Of a stretch of DNA of 64,000 nucleotides, positions 53,001 to 64,000 are shown one piece after another. Location: positions 62,828,771 through 62,892,770 of the forward strand of contig CM019236.1 in the NCBI GenBank assembly GCA_009741485.1. Reading direction: 5' to 3'. Every line of letters begins with the position of its first letter. Positions within the stretch are counted from its first letter, which is position 1. This stretch comes from Malurus cyaneus samueli (taxonomy: Eukaryota > Chordata > Aves > Passeriformes > Maluridae). Position numbers and translations under genes: made by a program. The notes under the pieces are model-generated. The model searched no databases. It worked only from the letters and a program-made list of their open reading frames with translations, and was not told the origin of the DNA.

Positions 53001-55943
53001 CTGGGAGGACAGAAAGATAGGAATAGCAGCAATAAGGAACTAATTAAATATTCTCTTTGATATGCAAATAAAAGAGCCAGGTAGGCCAAAAGAGTGCTGG
53101 AGAGAAAAACTGTGAGGAAGACAGCAGGGAATTCAGAATTGCTTGAAGTTAAACCAGAAAAAAAGCTTGGAAAAACACTCAGTGTGGAGCTGTAAGAATC
53201 CAGGAAATTCAAGGCACAACTTCAAAATTAAGACATTCTAGACCAAGCAAATGCTGATTTGTGCAGGATCACATTTTCATAGTTATGCGTACTCATTTAT
53301 TGAAACATGCTGATCCAATTGCTTGCACTTGTGTGTGGTTAGACACACGTTTAACAGGATGTCGACTTGATTGACAGCAAGCCACAAGTGTCCTAAAGAA
53401 TCATCTGACCTAATCTTGCCTCTCATGTCAGCACATTTGAGACAAATCTGCCTCCTTCTATAGGGAGAAGCAGGGAAATATTTCCCTGAGTACCAGTTGG
53501 TGCCAGGAGAGAAGGAGATGCCCTTTGGGAGCAGCCGCAGTCCCACAGAGCAGACACAGCCCTGCCTGCCCACAGAAATCTGCATTATCCCGCTCCCAGC
53601 TGCTGCTGCCCAGAATGGGGAGAGCCTTGCCAGGTAACGGGGCTGTAACAGGTTTAGCAGTGAGCAAAGTCCCCCTTAGAGTCACACTGCCTACCAAACC
53701 AGAAACAGCATCACATGTTTCTGGGGATGCATATTCTCTTATGTTAGAAATTCTGGCAGCTCCCTCATCAAACACATGTATGTGTTATGTTTGTGTTCAA
53801 GTGTTTCATAGTTTGCATTAATCCTTGCCGGATTCCAACCGGCCTCTCCATCATTTCCATCCCTTGTGAGCACTGGAAGTTTTCTAGCAGTACAAATTCC
53901 TCAGCAGTTTTGCAGATGGTTTTCAGTGCAGAGTCTCTACCATGAATTTGCAGCTCTTACTATTTTGTTTATTAAGTTTCCATGATGCACATCTTCACCA
54001 GAGTCTACATCTGCAGATGCTTGAGTTCTTACCAGCATTCACCACACCCCTGCAGCCTCCAGTGCAATTTGGCAAGACCACGTAATGGATTTTACTCCTT
54101 TTGGGGCATTCTTCCTGGTACTGCGCTTTAATCCACCATATCTGTGTGAAGCTATGGAAAGCAGTGGGATGTCCGGTAAAGGGAGGGAGGCAGTGGCAAA
54201 ACCTGCTCTTCTGGTAGGAAAAAAAAACCCAAAAAGGAAGAGTGCAGTCCTGCTAAGCTAAACACACAGGATCTGAAAATCAATGAGGAAAGAGATGGGG
54301 AATCCCAATCCATCAAATTAGAATCCATTTTCAGAGGAGTATTAAAATTGTATTGATACACAATTTTACAGTTGACTAGAGCACAGGCATCTGGGGATTA
54401 ATGACAAGCAGATCAGGCAGTGAAAACAATCAACCTCCTACAAGAGTGAACAAGTGAACATTTCATCAGAGAAGGAAAGGACCAGGTTTTGGGTTTGAGT
54501 TTTCAATGAGTAACAAAACAGGGAGCCAGCTCTGTCCAAGCCCAGAGAGAGAAACAGAGCCTGCACAGCTGCAGGGGTAGAAAAAAAGACTCAAAACCAC
54601 GCAGGAACCTGCTTTGAGCAAGGAGAGGACTCATCCAATGCCAGAGGATGCTGGACTAGGATAGTCACTGATGGCACACATCTCTTGGTGCAAGGCTGGC
54701 AGTAACTCAAATCCTCAGCCAGCACGGCTGCTGCTGTGACAGGGAGAGCTCTGAGCTCAGCCTGAGCAGGGGTGAATGTCCTTCCCCCCACCACTGAGCC
54801 ACTACAGGCCCTGCACTGTGGCAATACCCAAAACCTGCAACTGAGACCACTGACCCTGAGACCAAAGCCTCTTTCTCTTTCATTTTTCATGGCTATTGGA
54901 ATCCAGTACAATGAATATTTCTGCAATTTTAAACTCACAACTCCTGCTGATCAAGAAAATTTTGAATCTTACCACTTGAACCAACTTACTTTTTCCTCCC
55001 CCATGCTCTGCATGCACTAGTTCTCTTATTCTTAGCTTTTCTTCTCTGCTTCCCTCCCATGTGGACCACTCTACCCATCCTCCAGTCTTGCCTGAAATAT
55101 GAGCAGGTAAAGTCTGTTGCTTTCCTGCCTTAACACATATTGGTAAATGCCCTTAGTTTTGTGCTAATTAATCTAAACAGTAACTCTAAAATTTGCAATA
55201 TTTAGCCATCACATAATATTGCTGCAATAAATACTATTCCTTCTCAATGTGGAACTGGTAGCACTTGAGTATTAGCTGAATTTAGAAACATATGTGGCTT
55301 GTAAAAGTCCTGCTAAATCAACTTAGCCATCTAAAACAGTAAATTTTTTATTACTTTATCAGTTCCCAACATTGTTTTGCTTTCTTTAAGCACTGTCTGC
55401 ATTTGCTTTGCCGACCATCCTTTATAAATGCTGTAACATCAAAAAAATCATCACTTCTTTTAGTGTCATTTTCATTCTCCCTTCAGCTGGCTTTTACCCA
55501 AAATCCTTGCACCACATCAAAGATGTGGACTGTGTCATTGTTACTTCGTGTGCAGTCTGAGACAAGACACTTCCTGATGCAAGTACAAGCTCTGTTGCAA
55601 TGCCAGCATGTGCTAACAATTTTAAAAATTGTTTGGTCCTGTATAATAAATGTTAATTTATCTAAAATGTTTTGGTTGTCATGGAGATTTTTTTTCCGAA
55701 ACTACTCACTTAATTCTCATGCAAATTCTTGTATTTAATTAAAATGAAATTAGAAGATTTCTGCAAGCTAAAGTGAGATGGAAAACAAGCAGAAACAGGA
55801 AAAGAAAATGACATTTGCCGTATTCAATAGCAAAATTATATCCACAAGGGGCAGTTTCTCAATGAATGATTCACGGATCCATTGGCTCACATCTGTACTG
55901 AGGTGACTGCAATTCCTGGTTGCTCTGATGCATTTGTTTAGTT

Positions 55944-55961
55944 AAAAAAAAAAAAAAAAAA
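55944..55961. repeat. A18 tract
   Basis: Eighteen consecutive A; simple homopolymer. Confidence 0.9.
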
Positions 55962-58626
55962 GGTTTGCCTGATAAATATGTATGCATTCTCTATGCTACA
56001 GAGCTGAAGAATAATAAATATTTTTAAAAGTAGCTCTGATTCAGAATCTCCCTTATTCTACAACCATTTTCATATTCCAGAGCACACTAGCTGTTATTGT
56101 CCCTAATGACTCAACCTTCCTGCCTGTGATCTAAAAAAGAATAATGGGAAATAGTGACCTGGGTCTGGATGTGACTTCCTGTGAAACAAACTAGAAGTTT
56201 TTCTTCAGTACTATGTTTAGAAATTAAATTCATAATGGCAGTCATTATGAATTGGAAAACTGTTTTTCCTCCATTGTTATTAAGCAAGAGGCACTTTCTG
56301 ATAAATATGGCATGCAGGAGAATTTAGAGAAGGATTTCATAATTCTTATATCTCATACTAGGGTTTGTTTTCCCCATCTTTAACTTTCTACTTCCAGCTC
56401 AGCGTTACTATAGCACCCACAGAATCAGACAAGCTCATTTTTCAGGAACTTGAGATATAAGAAACACTGAAGACTTACAAAAGAGGCAAAGAGGGGAGGG
56501 GAAAAGAACAGCACTGAAGACACCCCTAAACCTGCCCTGACAACAGCTGCTGAGGCTTTAATGGGATTTCTCTGTCTAGCTAAGGGCCTCACAATATGAA
56601 AAAGATATGGGAAAGCGGAGGAAGTTGAATAGGCGGTGACTGACACATAGAAAACATAATGGGGATCAAAAGATTGCCGGGGTTTAGGAAATAGAGCCTT
56701 CCACAATCCTCCACTGCATGGGAGTTTGCTGTAAATTTTGCTTTAAAGAATAGTCACCTTCTGTCTCCCTGCTAGGCACAAGGCAAACATATATTGGCTG
56801 AATTTACAGAAAGCTTTTCCTAATGTTGGCACTGAATCTAATTATCAGTCTGGAGAGTCACTGGAATTACTTACACACAAGAAAACTAAAGAGGATTATT
56901 TAAGAAACAAAATTCAAAACCAGGGATACCCAAAACCGGGTCGCCCACCTGCCCACTCCACTCCTCCATGCGAAACCAGCGCAGTTCTACCTGCCATGAC
57001 ATTTCAAACACCTTGCTCTGGAGCTCACCTGGCTCTGGGCACATCACCTGCTTCCCAGCAAGAGTGGACAACTGACCATCAAACACTGGAGCTGGGCACA
57101 GCTTGCATAGCACAGATTGTGCTTGTATTCCTCTGTGCCACAATTCCCAAGAGCATTCACCTCATCTTTATTCAGTTCAGGATGGTTTTAGTTTCGCCTA
57201 TTACAGACCTTCTTTGGTAGTCTTGGAACCTCTGGTTCTGCGATTCACTCCTTACGACAGTGACAAAGGTCAACACTCAACTGAGAAGTACATTACCCAA
57301 AACATATTTGCTTTTCAGGCCTTCATAAAAAAATCTCCTTAGCTACTGTCTAGGAAAAGCATTTCAGTGCTCCCAAATATTGGGAAAACTACATTTCTTC
57401 CTAAAACATTTTTGAGTTTACACTCTCATCATAATGTACATAGAAAAAAAAAAAGCAGTTAAATACAAAATGTACAAAGGATGCACACCCTAAGTGACTT
57501 TGCAATTTCAGGAGAGGTGTTGAATCAAGGCACAGAAAACACATCATTATCACTTGGGTCAGTCAGGGGCTTTTTTATGTACATATAAACGTAGAGTACA
57601 GTTACATAGGCTATAGGTATATACACACCTCAACAGCTGTCAAAATCTCTCTGTATTTCAACAAAATAAGTAAAAATTCAGTAATAGTTAAGGAATTCAG
57701 CTAAGACTCAATCAACTTTCTATTTAATTTAATAGGTGTATCTCTCCTAGTTTGTCTGCATCCAGACTATGTATATCTATATTACATTCTGAGGCTGAGG
57801 TAGAAAAGTGAGAATAAATGTCAGAGGAGCTGTAATCACAAAACCTTGTATATTAAAACCACCTAATAAACTAAAGAGCTTCACAGCTTCAGAGCTCATT
57901 GTACAAACTAAAAAAAAAAAAAAGCTTTCTTTCCCAGAGATTCAGCCATCAAAAAAAAAAAAATAAATAAAAAAAATTACTATGACTACAAGAAATAAAT
58001 ACCAAATTCCACTGAAAAGACTAACAAATGAGCATTCGTGCACATGTCTTTATTTTGAAATTATTGGGGTTTATCATTAATGAATCTAAATTTAAGAGAA
58101 ACCAAATGAGTTTCTAAGATATCAAGGAGCACTTTTATCAGAACTTTGTGTCTTGACTTCCAGCGTCAGAGAGTAGGCACGGTTGGTGCAATTGAGTCAC
58201 TAACCTCTTTTTATTTTTGCCAGTCCTGAGTGAGGAATCTGTACTTGGCCATATGAAGCAGGGAGAGACCAAAGGACTTCTCTGACCCCTGCTCATAAGA
58301 TAGACTGCCACGACAAATGAGACCAGACCACAGAAGCGAATAGAAGGTGCTGTTCTGGCACTAGCTCATGAAACAATCCCACTTTAGTGGCAGATTAATT
58401 CCTTGACTTTTTTTGACACCACATAGCAATTTTAATTTCCAAAAGAACAAATAAAAAGATTTGTGCTTTTGGTTTGTGCCTGAGGCATGGGAAAGCTTCA
58501 CTATATATTGTCCATAAGAGGCAATCGATCCCATAGCTCTTAAAAAGATAAGCTTATTAGAACAATTATTATTTTTAATGTGCACTCCATTAAATAAGAG
58601 AATATGATTTTGAACCTATAGTTCAG

Positions 58627-58666
58627 AGGAAATTACATGAAACTTGAAATGGAAGTGAGTCAAGAG
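58627..58666 (+). repeat. 40-bp direct repeat, copy 1
   Basis: Identical over 40 bases to 60851-60890 (begins AGGAAATTACATGAAAC, ends GTGAGTCAAGAG). Flanks differ at once on both sides, apart from a nearby CAGCT in each. Confidence 0.93.
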
Positions 58667-60850
58667 ACTGTCAGCTGTAAATGCTATTTTTAGACATTGT
58701 TTGGTGCACTTAATAATAAGATGGAAGAAGACACAGAAGAGTCTGTGGTCAAGATGACAACACAGCACAAGAACAATCTATGGAATGACATTATTATTTT
58801 AAGTGGAAAAAGCAAAAGCTATTCTTAACAATCTGCAGGTATTCTGATTAAAATGAAGTTAAAGTAGATCTGAAATTCGTATTTGTAAAAGAAATACACC
58901 GGTGATTCAGCTGAAAGATAATAGAGATGAATAAAGTCTGAACAGAAAAGACCAAACTCAACAAAGTTTGCTTATAAAAGACAAGGTACCAAACTGTACT
59001 GTTGGGCTTACCACTGATGGAACACTCAGAGCCTTATCTTGAGGCTTTGTCAAAACACTGCCAGTTTTAATGCACTTCACCCATGCATGGCTGTTTTAAA
59101 CATGCAGGAACGAAAGAGGAGGAGCAAGCAAATGTCAGAATATGTGTCAGCACTAGGCTGGAGGTGCAGCATCCATAAAGAACTTTAATACCAGTTAGTT
59201 TAGATCTGCTGCACTTTTTTCTCTGTCCTGTAAATTCCTCCACTGGTCTGTGACTCTTTTTGTCAGTCTTTGCCATAAACTCTTTGTCACTACTCACTTA
59301 ATGGGTTGGCAAAAATCATCATGTAAATTGGCGACAAATATTCTGATTTACACAAACCACTCCAGTTCTGAATAGTTGTTTTTGATTTATTTGGAGTGGT
59401 ATATAGGGTATGACCTACAACATAATTTATGAAGTCTGGCAAAGAGTTTTCTTTTCAAAAATAGAGCCAAAACCAATCTGATTTCAGCTGTATTAATTCA
59501 GGTGTCAAACTGATGCGTTCATTTGAATTTATTTCCTTTTAGGCAACACAATTGAAAAATTGTCATGATTTTTTAAATGAGAGTTAATTTTAACAATAAC
59601 ATGGATGATTTGACAGTAATGTTAAATATGGTGAAGGAAGTGAATAATTTCATTACCCAGAACCTTTAGTTAGAGTGGCATGAAACCAGCAGCACATCAA
59701 CAGTGCTAATAGGATTCTAGAAGACTAATCGGATCTTGGGTATTTATAAAATCATCTTCATGATAAGAGGGATGTTTACATGAAAGGACTTTCTCATCTG
59801 CAGCTCAAATATTATTCAAAAGAAGAATGGACATCTGGGATGGCAGAAAACTAGAGCAATAAAACAGGTGATGTAAAAAATAAGCAGCGTATTACAAGAT
59901 TTAGCAGTAAGAGCAAGGAAGGTGTTTGCAGTCAGGAGAGCAGGAGTGCTTGTGTAACAGTACCAGCCATGTCACTCACTGATAGCTGATTTGAGAAAGG
60001 CACAAAAGTAACTGCTCCTGAGCACAAAGGCTGCTTTTGTGTCTGTGTGTGGACTGTGGTTTACAAAGTAAATGAGGCATAAAAGGTATCCCAAGCCCTA
60101 GGTCACACTGGGGTCCTGCTTGCCCACACAGGCTCTCCCCTTGACGATATTGGAAAATAAACCAGTTTAAAAATTTGGTGACAAGGACAGCCACAGGGCA
60201 GATCTCAAGACGTGGTCACAGCTCTCCCTCCACACCTGACACAACTCAGCTGCCCAGGAGGAGATATTCCAGGGTCATTCTCTTTATCCTGGGGTGGGAA
60301 TCATACAAGCACAGGAAAAAGAGTGCACGAGGACTCTCTGTCTTACAGGATATTTCCTTCACATGATGAAGAGATGTAAGGACTGAGAAGATTAAGCATG
60401 AGGGAGGAATCTACCCTAAGGCTGAAAGCTAAATTTACCCTCATTCAAGCTTGGGTGGCAGCCATGGTATAGCAAAGTATGATGCAAGTGTTAGTCCTTC
60501 AGCCCAGCTGAGGAATGGGGAGACAGCAAAGGTTTAACTGGAGTCACTAGTGCAAATCATCTCGGCTGCATATTGATATTTAATTCTTTTTAGTTTAAGG
60601 TTGAAGAGTGAAGTAATGCTTGTATTGATACCTTAAGAGCTGCAGGTAATTTTTTACAGTTTCTTGTTTCAGTGGCTGTTGGGACTGTTTCCAAATCACA
60701 GAGGTCTGTACTGAAAAAGTTTCAAGTTCTGTTGTGCATAGAGCAAAGGAGGACGCCGAGTTCAGATCTCCACAGCACTGGTGCTCATTTGCAGCATAAC
60801 AAGGGGCTCCACAATTCTACTGAGGGATGAAATGATTTTGCTTCTATTCA

Positions 60851-60890
60851 AGGAAATTACATGAAACTTGAAATGGAAGTGAGTCAAGAG
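60851..60890 (+). repeat. 40-bp direct repeat, copy 2
   Basis: Identical to 58627-58666, about 2.2 kb away and in the same orientation. Confidence 0.93.
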
Positions 60891-62249
60891 TGAGACAGCT
60901 TGTCCTAGCTGCCCAAACTACTGGAACAAGCATCCAACCTTTTTGAAAAGATTGATCAAATCCCATAGTCACTGCTGAGTGCAGATTATAGACTGTCGAA
61001 ACTTTCAGAATATTAAATCCTGATTTCATCAAGTAATGAAATTCTCCATCCTGGATACCATGAAATCTTCCCTCTTCAGTTCTTCCATCACACAGATGGC
61101 TGCTGCTCAGGAACCAACCATTTCACTGGATTATTTGTGTTTCCCCTCTGCAAAACCTTCTCATCAAAGACTCCTGTAGAGTACCCAGCCTTCCTGAAAA
61201 TGACCTGATTTAAACCTACATGGATTTATAAAGGGCTTCATGAAAGTTGAGGCACCTTGACCAGGGCCCCCTCCAGTTCAGGACTGGGACCTCACTTGTT
61301 GTTTAACCTGCAGCATGTCTCCTCATTGTTTTGTCTGAGTATTGAGGCAGCAATCACCTTTCTTCTGTCAAACTTGGCATGTTGTAGGAGCAGTTGCTTT
61401 TATTGTTGCTCAGAAACAGTTCTTGTCAAGATGAAAAGTATGACAGTGGCATAAGTCAAAGATACTTTCAGACTGAATATTTGATGTGAAATTTTTGTAA
61501 CAGGCTTCTAAAATACTAAACTTTAATTACAGAAGAGGGAAAATCAAAAAACCTGTCCTTACATGAGTTGGAAATCACTAACTCCAGTAAGTTAATGCAT
61601 TTACTCAAGCCAGTATTGAATGTTTTTCTTATTGTCTCTTGTTCTAAAAAAGCACAAATCCCTACTAGTAAAGTAACATCCCAACTCTGTTACAGGATCA
61701 TCTCACTTTGTGCATCCACTCTAGAAGCACGTGCAGCCTCATAAGCAAAACCTTCAGAACTCCACAGCTGTCTTGCAGAGCATTTTTGGCAAAAATAGAT
61801 GTTTTATAAATGCAGGGAATATGGAAGAGAATTTCCTTCTTCTTAGTGTGCTTACCAAATTTTTATTTGACACAACACTGTCCTCTTGGCAGGCTGACTG
61901 CCATCTGACATGTTTTATGATGACCTGTCAATGAGATCTCGCCAGTTTTTCCTGCCTTTTTTCTGCTCTAACATACACAGTGCTATGCACCTGCTAAGCA
62001 CTGTTCTTCTACATTTACTGGCTAATTCCTCTGTTTCCAACTCATGTATAATTTCCCAAAAGTCTCCTGCTAATTACATATCCAAAGGCATTTTTAAGCC
62101 ACTTGGTGCAGGTATTTATTCATGTGAAAAAAACATATGCTGAAAGAGTCCCAGGAATTACTAATACAGGGACTACATGCAGAGAAGAAATCTGAGCGCT
62201 AGCATCCTTGGGGAAGGAAGGTACTGAGAGGTGTGCACAGGTAACTTAC

Positions 62250-62332
62250 CTGTCAAAAAGTTCTCCACCAGTGACCAGTTCCAGAACAAGGCTGATTTCT
62301 GTAGGGGTCTCAAATATCTCCTTCAGTTTTAT
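62250..62332 (-). CDS. CAMK4: CAMK4 exon, hinge region of the kinase
   Basis: This 83-bp exon encodes IKLKEIFETPTEISLVLELV then TGGELFD and two bases of an Arg codon, identical to human residues 102-129 as far as I can compare. LVLELVTGGELFD is the hinge that contacts the adenine of ATP and links the two kinase lobes. The acceptor is CAG at 62333-62335 and the donor is GTAAGT. Phases fit both neighbours (0 in, 2 out). The upstream intron is short, about 530 bp. Confidence 0.98.
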
Positions 62333-62861
62333 CTGGCAAAAAAACCCAGAAAATATTTCCTTTGCTTATTTGTCCTGTTGCTGAGCACATCTGAAGGTCA
62401 ACAGTAGGACACAGATCAGCGCTGGGAGGGTTATCTGTTCTCTCACTTTTTTTTTTTTTTTTTTTTTTTTTGATACTCTTTTGGTTTGTTCTCATAGTCA
62501 TACCTCAGTAGCCTCTTTGAAATACAGGAGTTTAAAAGGCTGTCTGCCAATCTCTCAGATAAAACCAAAAACTCAGACCTTTCCTACCCTCCAAGGACTG
62601 AAAACACTGACTTTCAGTTCAATTTGCAGAACTTCTTTCACAAAGTTTCTCACTCAACCATGTAAGAACAACACTTTATCTTAAAATGGAAGCATAGCTC
62701 AACAGATGTTTCATAAAAATCTGCTAGCATGCCCACAAAGAGAATCCAAAACTTTAATTAAGAGCTCCACAGGTGAACCACAAGAGTCGTCTCTCAAGAA
62801 CAGAAAGAGTTTTAAAACACAAGAAAACAAATGTGGAGTGAAAGAACATGGCAAAACTTAC
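62333..62861 (-). other. CAMK4: Short CAMK4 intron with a T25 tract
   Basis: 529-bp intron, GTAAG at the 5' end and CAG at the 3' end in minus-strand reading. It includes 25 consecutive T on the plus strand (62447-62471), which is poly-A in the transcript and about 115 bases upstream of the acceptor. Confidence 0.9.
62447..62471. repeat. T25 tract
   Basis: Twenty-five consecutive T; simple homopolymer inside the short intron. Confidence 0.95.
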
Positions 62862-62924
62862 AATGTTGGGATGCGAAAGGCGAAGAAGAACTCCAATTTC
62901 AGTGCGGACAATTTTCTTGTCTAC
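62862..62924 (-). CDS. CAMK4: CAMK4 exon, C helix of the kinase N-lobe
   Basis: This 63-bp exon in phase 0 encodes VDKKIVRTEIGVLLRLSHPN then I, identical to human residues 81-101 as far as I can compare. It contains the conserved C-helix glutamate (in RTEIG) that pairs with the ATP-site lysine encoded by the preceding exon. The acceptor is CAG at 62925-62927 and the donor is GTAAG at 62857-62861. It is the most 5' CAMK4 exon in the window. Confidence 0.98.
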
Positions 62925-64000
62925 CTGGTTAAAAGTGGGGAAGGAAAAAGTGAAAAAAATTATTTCCATGTTCACCACAGAAAATTCAAGCTGAATCACA
63001 AGAAAATATCTATAAATATCACTTTTAGATCTCCCAGGAGAATAAGCTGAAGTGAGACACACAAGTCAAACACACTGTAAAGAGAAATATTCCATTAACA
63101 CGAAACGGATACTGTAACAGAGAAACAACTGCATCCAGCAAAGTGATTACAAATACTCATGTAAGTCATGCAAAAAGAAGAATACAGGAAAGGCTGAAAA
63201 AAATGATCTCTTTGCTCCAGTTCTGCCCTTGTCTATTGCTACTTTTGTTGGTATGGTTTTGTGGTAGGACATGCTCCTTTTGACACACTGGAAAAAGGTT
63301 TCTGCATGTAGGATGTGCTCATAAAAGCCATGTACGTACTGTTCAGAACAAAAACGTGATGCAAAAGTCAAACAGCCTCAGCCACAGAGCACAGACTTAA
63401 ATTTGCTTCATTTTTTTAGTTTTACTTCAATTTGCTTCAATTATCAGTAACAGGATGCTCTATTAATTCAAATTATTGGTTAAACCTCTGAGAAAATTGC
63501 CCCTGTCCTTTTCTTCTCTTTTCAAACTGCAGACTTTAACAACTCCATGCACAACTTATGTTCTTGGGGAACATCAGTCATTTCTCACAAGAAACACAGA
63601 GCTGGGGAATATTTCATTCAGGAAAGAAAACTGCAGGTCTCTGGGAACTAAAATGCTTAAGCAAGCAAGAATGGAAAATGTTTGTAAGCAAATTATGAAT
63701 GCTTTTATGATGTGAAGGCAATTAATACACTTATGAGGAAACCACCTGGTTTGCAAATATTCTTCCAAACCCTAGAGATTCAGAGGGTTTTGAAAGGAAT
63801 GACTGACAGCAAGTCACTTTGTGGTTTCAAATTGGTGACATACATGGTGTCAAAAAGAACATTTTAAGAAGGACTTTTTTAAGAGGGCTATTTTTTTTAA
63901 TGGATGCTTTTCGTCAAAGGCAAGTCTTGTTTTTGTTTCTTATATCGCATGGGAAATGAGTGGCAGTCCTAATATATTAAGCTTTAAAAAGGACATAAAA
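62925..64000 (-). other. CAMK4: Start of the next upstream CAMK4 intron
   Basis: About 1.1 kb of AT-rich sequence with no exon. The glycine-loop exon (family motif GRGATSxVY) is not here, so it and the first exon lie beyond the window. Confidence 0.75.

Larger units (their letters stand above)
50088..62249 (-). other. CAMK4: CAMK4 intron, about 12 kb
   Basis: No exon, RNA gene or recognisable mobile element. It contains several A or T tracts (for example A18 at about 55944-55961, A-rich runs at about 57911-57976) and an exact 40-bp direct repeat described separately. Open frames are short and without recognisable domains. Confidence 0.75.

Overview
The window reads as bird nuclear DNA, probably from a songbird-like genome. 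It is AT-rich, has very little coding sequence, carries CR1 LINE fragments with the typical 3' end, and holds two solo long terminal repeats (LTRs) with clean 5-bp target duplications. No bacterial-type genes, operons, CRISPR arrays, rRNA or tRNA genes were seen.

The only gene I can support is CAMK4, the calcium/calmodulin-dependent protein kinase IV gene, on the minus strand. The window holds its middle and the start of its tail. From high to low coordinates the exons match human residues 81-101 (62862-62924), 102-129 (62250-62332), 129-153 (50015-50087), 154-184 (18033-18123), 184-209 (16135-16209), 209-234 (9447-9522), 234-276 (5649 to about 5788) and 277-327 (3505-3657). The next exon (residue 328 onward) is at 2540, but on the plus strand. 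The 5' exons (N-terminus, glycine loop, ATP lysine) lie beyond 64000. Introns are large; one is about 32 kb.

Region 1-3500 holds the inverted calmodulin-binding and tail exon between homopolymer tracts. Region 3.5-9.5 kb holds three exons, one with a disrupted start. Region 9.7-17.1 kb is a rearranged block: a CR1 fragment, a 25-N gap, a large palindrome (arms 11351-14115 and 14412-17077) whose arms each carry the activation-loop exon in opposite orientation, and a single N at 15692 hiding about 139 bases. Region 18-50 kb is one intron with two solo LTRs (33212-34061 and 48084-48956), a small CR1 tail and low-complexity DNA. Region 50-64 kb holds three upstream exons and an exact 40-bp direct repeat.

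No new biological system is convincing here. The parts most worth checking are structural: the palindrome, the inverted tail exon, the broken exon start and a GC splice donor. Several look like gap-filling or assembly error. Together they could also mean a decaying copy of CAMK4, for example a W-linked partner of a Z-linked gene, since this part of human 5q corresponds to the avian Z.
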